A stretch of 64,000 nt of DNA from Corynebacterium urogenitale. GTDB lineage: Bacteria; Actinomycetota; Actinomycetes; Mycobacteriales; Mycobacteriaceae. The stretch is taken from NCBI RefSeq assembly GCF_009026825.1, contig NZ_CP045032.1, positions 1,240,001-1,304,000 on the forward strand. Direction: 5' to 3'. A program made the position numbers and the translations under genes. Below, in pieces: positions 44,374-54,363 of this stretch (its first letter is position 1; each line of letters starts with the position of its first letter). The notes below the pieces were generated by a model. That model was not told the DNA's origin. It did not search any database and was given only the letters and a program-made list of their open reading frames with translations.

Positions 44374-46941
44374 GTGGGGGCCGCAGCTGACCTGGCACGT
44401 CTGCTTCCCGACCTCGACGAGGTTCCGGAAAGCCTCGTCGATGACGCGATACTGGAATCCTTCCTCGGCTGGACACGAGACCGCGGAATAACCCTTTATC
44501 CCGCGCAGGAAGAGGCTGCCACCGCGTTGGTTGCCAAGGATAATGTCATCCTCGCGACCCCCACAGGGTCCGGTAAATCCATGGTGGCTATCGCCGCTCA
44601 CTTCACCGCCATGGCCCGCAAACAGCGCAGCTTCTACACCGCCCCCATCAAAGCGCTGGTGAGCGAAAAGTTCTTCGATTTATGCCAGACGTTCGGTCCA
44701 GAAAACGTTGGCATGATGACCGGAGACGCAACGGTGAATGGCTCGGCTCCCATCATCTGTGCCACTGCGGAGATCGTGGCCAATATCGCTTTGCGCGAAG
44801 GAGCCGACGCGCCAATCGACCAAGTGGTGATGGATGAGTTCCACTACTACTCCGAACCCGACCGCGGCTGGGCGTGGCAGGTTCCTCTGCTGGAGCTTCC
44901 CCGCGCGCAATTTCTCCTCATGAGTGCCACGCTCGGTGACACCACATGGCTACAGCAGGACCTCAGCGCACGCACGGGACGAACCACGACCTATGTCACC
45001 GGTTCGGTCCGTCCCGTCCCCCTCGATTTCCACTACGTCTACACCCCCGTCCACGAAACAGTCGACGAGCTACTCGGGGATGGGAAGGCGCCGATCTACG
45101 TCGTGCACTTCACGCAGCGGGAGGCCGTGGAGCGTGCCCAGGCACTCAGTAGCCTCACGCTCACCACCCCCGAGCGCAAGGAGGAAATCGCCAACGCCAT
45201 AGGTTCATTCCGCTTTAGTTCCGCCTTCGGTAAAACGCTGTCGAAACTCTTACGCAAGGGTATTGGCATCCACCACGCTGGCATGCTTCCGAAGTATCGT
45301 CGCCTCGTGGAGCGCCTTTCACAGCAGGGTCTGCTCACCGTCATCTGTGGAACGGACACCCTCGGCGTGGGGATCAACGTCCCCATCCGCACCGTGCTTT
45401 TTACAGGTCTGACGAAATACGACGGCATCCGCCACCGCGTGCTGAAATCCCGCGAATTTCATCAAATTGCGGGGCGCGCAGGGCGTGCTGGCTACGACAC
45501 CGAAGGAACCGTCGTAGTTGAGGCGCCGGAGCACGAGATCGAAAATTTCCGCCTTCGCGAACGCGCCGGCAGTGATCCGAAGAAACTGAAGAAGTTGCGG
45601 AAAAAGTCCGCCCCTGACGGCCAAGCTACCTGGACGCAGAAGACCTTTGATCGCCTGACCACGGCTGAACCAGAAGAGCTCGTCAGCCAGTTCCGGATGA
45701 CGAACTCGATGTTGCTCAATGTCGTCGCCCGCCCGGAGTGGACTTACGGTGCACTCAAGCACCTGCTGCGCAGTAATCATGACACACGAACGAAGCAAAA
45801 CCAGTCGATCCGCCGAACGATCGAGCTCTACCGTGGCCTCGTGAATGCTGACATCGTGGAAGAGCACTCCGCAGACACGCCATCAGGCAAGGACGCGCGT
45901 CTCACTGAGGAGATGCCGCGCGACTTTGCGCTCAACCAGCCACTGTCTCCCTTCGCCCTCGCAGCCCTGGAATTGCTCGATCCGAAATCAGAGACATACT
46001 CACTGGATGTCATCAGCACCTTCGAAGCCGTACTGGATGATCCTCGACAGATCCTCCTCGCTCAGCAAAAGGCGGCGCGTTCAGAGGAATTGGCCGCGCT
46101 GAAGGCCGAAGGCGTGGACTACACGGAGCGGATGGCGATTCTTGAGGAGGTCACGTGGCCCAAGCCGCTCAATGATGAATTGGAGGACGCCTTCGAGACC
46201 TTCCGTGAAGGCAATCCTTGGGCCAAGGATTTCGATATCAGCCCTAAATCCATCCTGCGCGACATGATTGAAAAGGCGATGACCTTTTCTGATCTGGTGG
46301 CGACGTATGGCTTGGCGCGTTCAGAAGGCGTGGTCTTGCGGTACCTCACGGACATCTGGCGCACCCTCGACCATTCCCTGCCCTCTGAGCACCGTTCCGA
46401 AGAACTAGAGGACATCATCATCTGGCTCGCTGAATTGATCCGCCAGGTCGATTCCTCTCTCATCGATGAGTGGGCTCAGATGGGTGACGAAGACACCCCT
46501 CTCACAGAGGAACAGGTCGCAGAACACGCGTTCGGCGTGGAAGATTCCTCACTGCTATCCGCAAATCCACGAGCGCTGACCCGTATGGTGCGCAACCACT
46601 TCTTCCGGCATATCGAACTATTCGCGTTCGAGCGAGAAGAAGAGTTGGAGCAAATGGATTCCTACCTCGAAGCGCCACCCGACTGGCCCGCCACCATGGA
46701 CGTTTACTTCGATGAATACTCCGATATTGGCGTAGATGCCAATGCCCGCGCTGCGCATATGGTGCGGATTCAACACAAGCAGGGCATCGACGGACCCGAC
46801 GCCAACCTCTGGCTCGTCCGACATATCATTGACGATCCGGAAGGAGATCATAGCTGGGCACTCCTTGGTGAAGTGGATCTAGCCGCCACCGACAAGCATG
46901 GAGAGGTCAGGCTGCGTCGCCTCGAGATTGTCGAGGGATGA
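44374..46941 (+). CDS. Ski2-like DEAD/DEAH helicase with DUF3516 C-terminus
   Basis: An 855-residue SF2 helicase. Q-motif region LYPAQEEAATAL, motif I ATPTGSGKS, Ia TAPIKALVSEKF, motif II MDEFHYY (DEFH), motif III MSATL, motif VI QIAGRAGRAGYD are all visible. The C-terminal ~450 residues match the DUF3516 extension of actinobacterial helicases. The substrate (RNA or DNA) is unknown. GTG 44374 lies 3 nt after the PAC2 stop, so the two are co-translated. It converges with uvrA2 with 12 bp between stops. Confidence 0.92.
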   Translation: MGAAADLARLLPDLDEVPESLVDDAILESFLGWTRDRGITLYPAQEEAATALVAKDNVILATPTGSGKSMVAIAAHFTAMARKQRSFYTAPIKALVSEKFFDLCQTFGPENVGMMTGDATVNGSAPIICATAEIVANIALREGADAPIDQVVMDEFHYYSEPDRGWAWQVPLLELPRAQFLLMSATLGDTTWLQQDLSARTGRTTTYVTGSVRPVPLDFHYVYTPVHETVDELLGDGKAPIYVVHFTQREAVERAQALSSLTLTTPERKEEIANAIGSFRFSSAFGKTLSKLLRKGIGIHHAGMLPKYRRLVERLSQQGLLTVICGTDTLGVGINVPIRTVLFTGLTKYDGIRHRVLKSREFHQIAGRAGRAGYDTEGTVVVEAPEHEIENFRLRERAGSDPKKLKKLRKKSAPDGQATWTQKTFDRLTTAEPEELVSQFRMTNSMLLNVVARPEWTYGALKHLLRSNHDTRTKQNQSIRRTIELYRGLVNADIVEEHSADTPSGKDARLTEEMPRDFALNQPLSPFALAALELLDPKSETYSLDVISTFEAVLDDPRQILLAQQKAARSEELAALKAEGVDYTERMAILEEVTWPKPLNDELEDAFETFREGNPWAKDFDISPKSILRDMIEKAMTFSDLVATYGLARSEGVVLRYLTDIWRTLDHSLPSEHRSEELEDIIIWLAELIRQVDSSLIDEWAQMGDEDTPLTEEQVAEHAFGVEDSSLLSANPRALTRMVRNHFFRHIELFAFEREEELEQMDSYLEAPPDWPATMDVYFDEYSDIGVDANARAAHMVRIQHKQGIDGPDANLWLVRHIIDDPEGDHSWALLGEVDLAATDKHGEVRLRRLEIVEG

Positions 46942-46953
46942 CCCCTCGATCCC

Positions 46954-49317
46954 TCACGCTCCGCTCGGATAAAGCATGCGAGCCGCTTGCCCGGTGGGTG
47001 TGTCCTTCGACGCCAATTCTGCTGGAGTGCAGTCTGCGATAATGTTACCGCCCTCCGCACCAGCTCCGGGGCCCAGTTCCACAACGCGATCAGTTGCCGC
47101 AACTGAACGCAGATCGTGTTCGACTACGACGACGCTGTCTCCTCGATCAACGATCCTGCCCAACTCAGTGATCAGCAGGTCTGCATCCGCCGGATGCAGC
47201 CCAGTAGTGGGTTCATCTAACAGGTACACAGTGTGTTTCCGAGGTTTCTTCTGCAGATGTGTTGCCAACTTAATGCGCTGAGCCTCACCGCCGGAGAGCT
47301 CCGGTGCGCCCTGTCCTAAGCGCAGATAGCCCAACCCCACAGCATGAAGAGCTCGCAAAGCGCGGCTCACGGTTGCATCTGCCTCGAAAAATGGAATGGC
47401 GTCATCAACAGTCATGGCAAGCACATCAGCAATGGTCATTCCTTCCCAAGTCACTTGCAGGGTCTCGTCGTTGAAACGCGCTCCGTGACAATCCGGGCAC
47501 TCAGTGTAGGAACCGGGGAGAAATACCAGTTCAACCTCAATTTTTCCCTCTCCCTTACACGTTGGGCATTGGCCCTTGGTGACGTTGAAGGAGAAGTTCG
47601 ATACTCCCCAACCACGTCGCTCGGCTTCATTTGTAGAGGCGAAGAGCTTGCGTACCCTGTCGAATAATCCTGTGTAGGTGGCCAGGCAGGATCGAGGCGT
47701 GCGGCCAATGGGTTTCTGTGTGATGTGCACATAGGCCATGTCACGCTTTGCCAATTCTTCAGGCAAGACGGTGGATACCAGGGTGGATTTACCTGAACCG
47801 GATACTCCCACCACACTGGTGAACTGGCCAAGCCCGATCCTCAGATCCAGATTTTTCAGGTTCTGCTTATTCACACCATGGAGGTCGAGGACGCCTTGCG
47901 GAGCCCGAGGTGAAGACACGGGTCTCGGCATTCCCGCAGCGAGTGCTCTTCTCGTAGGAGTATCAGCATCGAAGCCGTCAATCGGGCCAGAGTAGAGGAC
48001 TTCGCCACCGCCTTCTCCAGCGCACGGCCCAACGTCGACTAGCCAATCAGCCTGACGGACTAGTTCCATGTCATGTTCGACAAGGATCACCGAGTTTCCG
48101 GCGTCGATGAGCTTGCGCAGGAGCGGGATGAGGGCGCGTCGCTCAGCAGGGTGGAGACCTGCCGACGGCTCATCGAGCACATAAAGCACTCCGAATAGCC
48201 CAGAGCGTAGCTGGGCAGACAGCCGAAGGCGCTGCAGTTCCCCGGCCGAGAGCGTATCGGCCTGCCGATCGAGACTCAGATGCCCCAGCCCTAATTCCAA
48301 TGCGGAATGCAGGATCGGGCTCAAGTTTCCAAGCAGGATTCGCTCCGCTTCGTCAACAGTTTCCCCACCCCGTGCAGTGCGGTTATCGGAATCGAGCCCA
48401 TCGATCACGGCCGCCAGCTCTTTGAGAGGCATGCCGTTGATCTCATCAATGTGATAACCGGCATAAGTGACTGCCAATGCTTCGCGAGTGAGACGTTTTC
48501 CCTCACATAACTCGCATGGGTGAGACTCCATGTAGGACAGCGTGCGCTGCCTCTGCGAATCGGACTCTGTCTCGGCGAGAGTTTTATTCAGGTAGCTGCT
48601 AACTGAACGCCATGTTCCCTTGTACGTCCTTTGCACCTGGTCTGCGCCCCGAACTGGGTAGATGGTCACCACTGGCCGCTCATCAGTGAAGAGAATCCAA
48701 TCGCGATCCTGCTGTGGAATCTCGCGCCAGGGAGTATCCATGGGGTAACCGAGCTGTTCGAGAATATCGTGGAAGTTTTTCCCACCCCAGGCACCTGGCC
48801 AGGCTTGAATAGCGCCTTCGTTAATGGTCAGCGACGGATCAGGAACCATTGATGCTTCGGTAGCCTGGTTAATGATCCCTGTTCCCTGACATGATGGGCA
48901 CATGCCTTCAGCGGTGTTGGGCGAAAATGAATCCGAGTAAAGTTTTCGCGCCCCCTGGGGATAATCACCAAGACGGGAGAAGATCAGCCGGACCGTATTG
49001 CTCATCGTGGAGACTGTTCCCACGGTCGAGCGAGCCGAACCGCTGGTGGTCGATTGTTGCAGCGCAACGGAGGGTGGCAGTTCATCGATGGATTCCACCT
49101 GAGGATCAACCGCGGAGGCGATCAATCTCCTCGCAAAAGGTGCCACTGACTCCAAATACTTCGATTGAGCTTGCCCGTGTATTGTTCCGAAGGCTAGGGA
49201 AGACTTTCCCGATCCGCTGACGCCGGTAAACACAACCAACTTTGATCGTGGGATTTCGAGGTCGACGTGGCGCAGGTTATGCAGGTGTGCATCATGTACT
49301 CGAATCATGCTGACCAT
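46954..49317 (-). CDS. UvrA-like excinuclease subunit, class II (UvrA2 type)
   Basis: A 787-residue ABC-type ATPase related to UvrA but ~150 residues shorter, because the UvrB-binding domain seems to be missing. Two nucleotide-binding halves carry GVSGSGKSSLAFGT and GVSGSGKSTLV as Walker A, with LSAGELQRLRLSAQ and LSGGEAQRIKLA as signatures. Zinc modules are CPSCQGTG, CELCEG and CPTCKGEG..CPDCHG. Class-II UvrA proteins are linked to DNA-adduct tolerance or drug resistance rather than core repair. ATG 49317 is used; ATG 49308 (MIRVHDAHLHNLR) is equally likely. Confidence 0.9.
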   Translation of the reverse strand: MVSMIRVHDAHLHNLRHVDLEIPRSKLVVFTGVSGSGKSSLAFGTIHGQAQSKYLESVAPFARRLIASAVDPQVESIDELPPSVALQQSTTSGSARSTVGTVSTMSNTVRLIFSRLGDYPQGARKLYSDSFSPNTAEGMCPSCQGTGIINQATEASMVPDPSLTINEGAIQAWPGAWGGKNFHDILEQLGYPMDTPWREIPQQDRDWILFTDERPVVTIYPVRGADQVQRTYKGTWRSVSSYLNKTLAETESDSQRQRTLSYMESHPCELCEGKRLTREALAVTYAGYHIDEINGMPLKELAAVIDGLDSDNRTARGGETVDEAERILLGNLSPILHSALELGLGHLSLDRQADTLSAGELQRLRLSAQLRSGLFGVLYVLDEPSAGLHPAERRALIPLLRKLIDAGNSVILVEHDMELVRQADWLVDVGPCAGEGGGEVLYSGPIDGFDADTPTRRALAAGMPRPVSSPRAPQGVLDLHGVNKQNLKNLDLRIGLGQFTSVVGVSGSGKSTLVSTVLPEELAKRDMAYVHITQKPIGRTPRSCLATYTGLFDRVRKLFASTNEAERRGWGVSNFSFNVTKGQCPTCKGEGKIEVELVFLPGSYTECPDCHGARFNDETLQVTWEGMTIADVLAMTVDDAIPFFEADATVSRALRALHAVGLGYLRLGQGAPELSGGEAQRIKLATHLQKKPRKHTVYLLDEPTTGLHPADADLLITELGRIVDRGDSVVVVEHDLRSVAATDRVVELGPGAGAEGGNIIADCTPAELASKDTPTGQAARMLYPSGA

Positions 49318-49406
49318 TGTAGGTAGCGTGTTCTGATTGTTAATGGACTTCTGGGACAGGTACTACTGGTACGAGCACGTGTGAATAAACGCTCCGGGAG
49401 ATTGCG

Positions 49407-49445
49407 ATGGCAGAAAAGTTTCGAGTGATGGCGAGTGATGAATAA
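49407..49445 (+). CDS. Possible 12-codon leader ORF overlapping the hydrolase start
   Basis: ATG 49407 is preceded by GGGAG at a 6-nt spacing and encodes MAEKFRVMASDE, then stops at TAA 49443-49445. The start of the downstream gene (49438) lies inside it. It may couple translation, or it may simply reflect a ribosome binding site without a real product. Confidence 0.3.
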   Translation: MAEKFRVMASDE

Positions 49446-51165
49446 AGCAACCCAAGTTTCCCCCGCACTCGAAAAGCGCATCACACACGCGAAGATCTTC
49501 GCTCGCCTCCATCTTTGGGGCATTGTTGGGTCGATGATCATGTTCGTGCTCGCGCTGACCCCCTCACTGCTGCCACGAACCTGGTTCTATCAGGGAATCA
49601 TCTCGGGATGGGCCGCCGGATTTGGCTATCTCATCGGAATCGCACTGCACTGGTTTTACCGACGCTTCATCCGCGGCCTGAGACCATGGCTACACGCCAG
49701 CAACTGGAGCATTCGCCAGCAAAAATGGGCCCGCCGCATTCTTATCACGCTCGGAACCGTCTGGGTTCTGGTCATGGTTGGATTTTCCTACAGCTGGCAG
49801 CTCACTCTTGCTCATGCCGCTGGAACCAAGACATGGACGTGGTGGCAGGTAGCCGCTATCCCGGTGGTGGCATTCGCCATGTTTTTCCTTGTCATCGGCA
49901 TCTTCCGATTCCTGAATTGGTCGGCAAATCGACTATTTGATGCAACCCCGCAATTCATCAAGCCACGAGCCCGGTCGGTTCTCGCATGGGTGATCGTATT
50001 GATGCTCGCCGTCTGGTTTTTCCACAACGCGGTACCTGGCGCCATCGTCGGCGTCGGAGAAAGAGTCTTCTCTGCGCAAAACCGCGATCCTGATCCTGCG
50101 GTGACGGCGCCCATCCAGCCCGAACGTTCGGGATCGCCAGATTCGGCCGTGGATTTCGACGGCGTGGGCTTCTACGGTTCGCGGTTCGTCGCCGGTGGTG
50201 CTACCGCAGAGGAGCTCACTGCCGCTACCGGTAAAAAGGCTAAGGAACCTATTCGGGTCTATGCGGGACTGGGCAATGCTCTGGATCCGCAGGAGCGCGC
50301 GCAACTGCTTATCGACGAACTTGAGCGCACGAATGCCAAAGATCGCAAAGCTCTCCTCTTCATGATGACGACCGGAACGGGTTGGGTATCTGCCTACGCA
50401 ACGCAGAGCTTCGAGCTCCTCTACGGCGGTGATACCGCGATTGCTGCTGGGCAATATTCCGCGATGCCCTCAGCGTTGCATTTCCTCGCGGGTGGTGAGC
50501 AAGTGCAAGCGGCCAATAGTGATCTGTTATCACCACTGATCAACTGGTGGAATGAGCTGCCCGAGGGAGATCGTCCCAAGCTCTACCTCTACGGCGAATC
50601 CTTAGGCTCCACTGGCGTAGAGGCATCCTTTTCTGGGCTCCGTGACGTGGCTAACTCCGTCGACGGAATCCTGCTCACGGGTTCACCTCACTTCAACCCC
50701 TTGCGTAGCCAATTTGTCGAACGCCGAGATCCAGGAACAACCGAGACAAACCCCGTCTATGGGGATGGTTTGATGGTGCGCTTTGCCAGCGATGCTGAAC
50801 AGGTACGGCCGTGGGTGACCAAGGATGATGAAGATTGGGCCGCTCAGCGCCTCCTCTACATCCACCATCCATCGGATCCTGTGTCCTGGTGGTCATTCAA
50901 GATGGCATTTCAGGAACCAGATTGGCTGTCGGAACCATTGCCGGGAGGCCAAGAACGAGCGATGACGTGGATGCCCCTTGTCAGCTTCCTCCAAGTGACA
51001 GCCGATCTACCCGTCGCCGCCAATGTTCCCGATGGGTATGGCCACAATTATGGTGACTCGGTCCTGGTGGGATTCGCAGCGATCGGCGGGCTACAACTTT
51101 CCGATGCCGAGCTCAAACGCTATGAAGACATCCTCTCCAAGCTGCGTGGCGACACCCCGAAGTAG
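49438..51165 (+). CDS. Membrane-anchored alpha/beta-hydrolase family protein
   Basis: A 575-residue protein. Four to five transmembrane helices fill the first ~210 residues (for example 28-47, 52-72, 97-117, 130-152, 178-196). A large extracytoplasmic alpha/beta-hydrolase domain follows, with the nucleophile elbow GESLGS near residue 385 and a candidate histidine in PDGYGHNYGDS near the end. This is the layout of the actinobacterial alpha/beta-hydrolase_9 family. The substrate is unknown; a lipid or ester of the envelope is plausible. ATG 49438 has no good ribosome binding site, and a short overlapping ORF precedes it. Confidence 0.85.
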   Translation: MNKATQVSPALEKRITHAKIFARLHLWGIVGSMIMFVLALTPSLLPRTWFYQGIISGWAAGFGYLIGIALHWFYRRFIRGLRPWLHASNWSIRQQKWARRILITLGTVWVLVMVGFSYSWQLTLAHAAGTKTWTWWQVAAIPVVAFAMFFLVIGIFRFLNWSANRLFDATPQFIKPRARSVLAWVIVLMLAVWFFHNAVPGAIVGVGERVFSAQNRDPDPAVTAPIQPERSGSPDSAVDFDGVGFYGSRFVAGGATAEELTAATGKKAKEPIRVYAGLGNALDPQERAQLLIDELERTNAKDRKALLFMMTTGTGWVSAYATQSFELLYGGDTAIAAGQYSAMPSALHFLAGGEQVQAANSDLLSPLINWWNELPEGDRPKLYLYGESLGSTGVEASFSGLRDVANSVDGILLTGSPHFNPLRSQFVERRDPGTTETNPVYGDGLMVRFASDAEQVRPWVTKDDEDWAAQRLLYIHHPSDPVSWWSFKMAFQEPDWLSEPLPGGQERAMTWMPLVSFLQVTADLPVAANVPDGYGHNYGDSVLVGFAAIGGLQLSDAELKRYEDILSKLRGDTPK

Positions 51166-51177
51166 TCACTCGGACTC

Positions 51178-52137
51178 CTAAAAGTGGCTTAGGAAAGAAC
51201 GGCTGTGGGCCGCGACTTCGCGGTAGGACTGAGCGATCATTTCCCCCAGCGCCACGTACTCTTCGTGACGGGTCGTAGAGCTCCGATACACTAACCCGAT
51301 CGTGCGCCCTGCGCGCTGAGCCCCTCCATCGAAAGTCGCTAGCGCAATCCCTGGACGACTGCACTCGGATGCCACAGCACTCAGTGGCACGAGAGTGGCG
51401 CCAAACCCAGCAGAGACTAACTGCATGACGGTGGACAGGCTGGCGGCTCGGGTCACGCTTCTGCGCGGATCCTTCGTCATCTCTACCGTGCGGCACATCT
51501 CCAAGATTTGATCGCGCAGGCAGTGGCCGTCGTCAAGCAACAGCAGCTCAGTGTCCGCGAGCTCATCGACTGTCACATCGGAACGCCCAGCGAACGGACT
51601 TGACTTGTCCACGACGAGAACAAACTCCTCAGTGTACAACTCGATTTTCTGCAAACCTGCTGTGTCCGTGGGCATCCCCACGAGGGCGATGTCGATCTTG
51701 CCCTGGCGCAGACCATCCATCAAATGGTGCGTCTTTTCTTCGACGATGCGAGGTTCCAATTCTGGGGACTCTTGCGGCAAAGAGGCGAGAAAATCGGGCA
51801 AGAGGTACGGTGCAACTGTGGGGATCATGCCTATTGTTAATGAGCCCACCAATCCCCCGTTGGCACCGCGAGCATGAGCGACAAAAGTTTCGAGGCTCTC
51901 TAGGGTGTTCTGGGCGAATGGCAAGAGGGTTCGGCCGATCGGGGTGATGATCACCTTACGCGTGGAGCGTTCGATCAGCTGCACTCCTAGCCCGTTTTCC
52001 AGCGCGGCGAGCGCCTGCGAAAGCGATGGTTGAGAAATGCCCAAATGCGAGGCCGCGGAACCGAAGTGGCCGAACTCCGCGATTGTTGCGAAAGTGCGCA
52101 GCTGTGCAATCGTTGGGCGATATTCTTTGTTGACCAC
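51178..52137 (-). CDS. oxyR: OxyR, LysR-type peroxide sensor
   Basis: A 319-residue LysR-family regulator. The N-terminal winged helix (LRTFATIAEFGHFGSAASHLGISQPSLSQAL) is followed by the periplasmic-binding-like sensor domain. Two cysteines in DDGHCLRDQILEMC have the spacing of the redox-active pair of OxyR, so oxidation by peroxide is expected. It lies 22 nt downstream of the ceramidase gene on the same strand, so the two may share a transcript, which is unusual. It converges with the alpha/beta hydrolase gene. Confidence 0.94.
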   Translation of the reverse strand: MVNKEYRPTIAQLRTFATIAEFGHFGSAASHLGISQPSLSQALAALENGLGVQLIERSTRKVIITPIGRTLLPFAQNTLESLETFVAHARGANGGLVGSLTIGMIPTVAPYLLPDFLASLPQESPELEPRIVEEKTHHLMDGLRQGKIDIALVGMPTDTAGLQKIELYTEEFVLVVDKSSPFAGRSDVTVDELADTELLLLDDGHCLRDQILEMCRTVEMTKDPRRSVTRAASLSTVMQLVSAGFGATLVPLSAVASECSRPGIALATFDGGAQRAGRTIGLVYRSSTTRHEEYVALGEMIAQSYREVAAHSRSFLSHF

Positions 52138-52159
52138 GTTTTAAGGATACATTGAGGAC

Positions 52160-54259
52160 TTAACGAACCTCGATTCTCGCCACACCTTCGAACGGGCTCA
52201 GACCACCAAAGATCGCCCGCGAATCGCCCCTATATCGCACGGTGTACGTGCCTGGTTCCAGTGCTGCAGTGTTCCAGTCGATAGTAACGGTTGTGGAACC
52301 CCACGCATTGGCGAAAGTAATGAGGGTGGACTCGGAGGAATCATGAGCGACCACAGATCCGTCCTCCCGCGCCACGGTGAGATATCCTTCCCCTAGCCGC
52401 AGGTTGTTGTTTGGGTTCGCTCCGACCAACGTCACCGTCGCCGTCTCACCCACTGCCACGCTCTTAGGCGCCGAGAGAATCTCACCAAACTTCTTCCCAA
52501 TTGGAGGGATATCTGCCCAACCATTGGTACTGGGGGAAGGTGGGATCAAGCCTGTTAAATCACCCGCCGGCCGTCCTGGATCAATCTCCTTGCCTTCCTT
52601 GAGCGCCGTGGCAAGCTCGTGGAAGGTTTGTTGGAATGCCGGTAGCTGATTGCGTCCGAATATTGTCGCGCCACCTTCATAGTTTTGGGTTCCATACTCC
52701 TCTGGAGTGGTGAGGTAATGGCCGTAACCATTGACGTACCCCTGTGAAATGACGTTGTCGAGAGGCACTCCCAGAGCCTCCGCGACGGTACGGCGTAAGC
52801 GCAGGCCGGAGGTGATTGTCGCTTCAAAGCCATGCGAGATGAGCACGAGCCCGCCAATGCGGTGGACGTAAAAGGGATGCACCTGCTGGATCATGCCTTC
52901 GATATATCCCAAAGGCAGCAAGATGTCCTTTGGCGCGTGGAGCTTGTGGATCGCTGGAGGAACAACTACGCGGCCCAACTCGCGCACCCACGGGTTGCCT
53001 CCTCGTTCCCCCTCATTGAGGCCCAGTAGAGGCTCACCCCCGCCGTCTTCCTGAGAGGATGCGGCGAACGCTGCACCGAGGATCGCTGGGCCAGTATGCC
53101 CTGGTTTTCCGTCTGTGGTCCACTGTGCATCGACCGCAATATCGGAGCAATCTACCCACCGGAAGATACCGTCCACTCCCCCGCCTGCGACAGGCTCACC
53201 ATCACCGGCTTCGGCTACCGCGCGCATGTGCCGTTCACCGATGATGCGTGCGTGGGAAACATCGTCTTCGCCCGGTCCGGACCCCGGCGTGAGCCCTAAA
53301 TTGGGAGTCATATCGCCTGGGGAAGACTGCGCGAAAGCCGCGACAAAAATAGCTTCCTCAGGATGACTGTGATCCACGCCCAAAGCTTCTTCGGTCGCCC
53401 AGGCTGCATATCCCTTGTTATCGGTCGCCACGTGGCGGTATTCGGAAGACATACTGGTGGCGTGGACGGCAAACCAGTTGATGAAGCCGACGGGCTGGCC
53501 GTTGCGTTCGATGTGAAGCGTGACATTGTGCGGATCGATGGCATCGGGAAAGTTCGCGCGATCCGATTCCGGGTTTTGCTCCCACGCTTGGCGTGAACGG
53601 TTCGCCGATGCGCCTGACAAGGTGCCTTTCGCTAGGGTCAACTGAGCTGGCTGGACATCATCGTGTGCCCTCTCAATGGCTGCGACGATTCCAGAGACGT
53701 TCGCTTCGAACGTAATAGGCCGGAAGCCCTGAGTGGTGATGTCAACCATCAGGTGGCCGGACGTTCCACCGGGAGCAACGTGAGTGTGCGTAGCGTGGAT
53801 CAGCACATTGTGGTCGCTGTACAGATCTCCGTATTTGGTTTTGAGCCGGCGTAGCACTTCCAGGAAGATGGACTGGAACATGAGTCCGATGTCGGCGACC
53901 ACCTCCACGACACGACGTTGTGTCGCGGGGTCCACGAAGATGAAGGCTCGGGCGTATTGACGGCGTTGCAGTCCGACCGAGGTCTGCTCAAGCACCGCGT
54001 AGCCGTTCATGCCCGCACCCCATGGCTCGCCGGTCATGTCTGCCATGCCGCGCCCCACGTGGATCGAGTCCGTTTGAGCCGCCGCGCTTCCTTTGGTGGC
54101 CGACGCCCAGAGGACCGTGCCTGACACTGCTGCCATGCCGCCGAAGAACCTTCGGCGTGACACCGGTGAACCAAAAAAGCTGCCCGCATCGGGCAGCGCT
54201 TGCGCAGTGGTGCATCCACATGTGGTGTTTTCGTGATGTCGAGTGGTGCGATGATCCAT
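52160..54259 (-). CDS. Tat-exported neutral/alkaline ceramidase
   Basis: A 699-residue secreted hydrolase of the neutral ceramidase family, which splits ceramide into sphingosine and fatty acid. The N-terminus has a twin-arginine signal, SRRRFFGGMAAVSGTV (arginines at about 34-36) after a polar leader, with SAAAQ as likely cleavage region. Zinc ligands occur in HATHTHVAPGGTSG, and the nucleophile-serine region is FAQSSPGDMTPN. A C-terminal Ig-like domain ends it. Corynebacteria make no sphingolipids to my knowledge, so host skin lipid or a related amide is the probable substrate. ATG 54259 is used; TTG 54265 is possible. Confidence 0.93.
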   Translation of the reverse strand: MDHRTTRHHENTTCGCTTAQALPDAGSFFGSPVSRRRFFGGMAAVSGTVLWASATKGSAAAQTDSIHVGRGMADMTGEPWGAGMNGYAVLEQTSVGLQRRQYARAFIFVDPATQRRVVEVVADIGLMFQSIFLEVLRRLKTKYGDLYSDHNVLIHATHTHVAPGGTSGHLMVDITTQGFRPITFEANVSGIVAAIERAHDDVQPAQLTLAKGTLSGASANRSRQAWEQNPESDRANFPDAIDPHNVTLHIERNGQPVGFINWFAVHATSMSSEYRHVATDNKGYAAWATEEALGVDHSHPEEAIFVAAFAQSSPGDMTPNLGLTPGSGPGEDDVSHARIIGERHMRAVAEAGDGEPVAGGGVDGIFRWVDCSDIAVDAQWTTDGKPGHTGPAILGAAFAASSQEDGGGEPLLGLNEGERGGNPWVRELGRVVVPPAIHKLHAPKDILLPLGYIEGMIQQVHPFYVHRIGGLVLISHGFEATITSGLRLRRTVAEALGVPLDNVISQGYVNGYGHYLTTPEEYGTQNYEGGATIFGRNQLPAFQQTFHELATALKEGKEIDPGRPAGDLTGLIPPSPSTNGWADIPPIGKKFGEILSAPKSVAVGETATVTLVGANPNNNLRLGEGYLTVAREDGSVVAHDSSESTLITFANAWGSTTVTIDWNTAALEPGTYTVRYRGDSRAIFGGLSPFEGVARIEVR

Positions 54260-54267
54260 GCCCAAAA

Positions 54268-54281
54268 ATACTTTCGAGTAT
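54268..54281. repeat. Small inverted repeat upstream of the ceramidase gene
   Basis: ATACT and AGTAT flank TTCG, 9 bp before the ceramidase start. It could act as an operator or as a hairpin in the 5' end of the mRNA. Confidence 0.35.
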
Positions 54282-54363
54282 CTACCTAACTAAGGATTGA
54301 GGAAATAGTAAACAGAGTGAGCACTCATGCGCACCGGAATGAACAAATAAAACCCGAAGTTGT

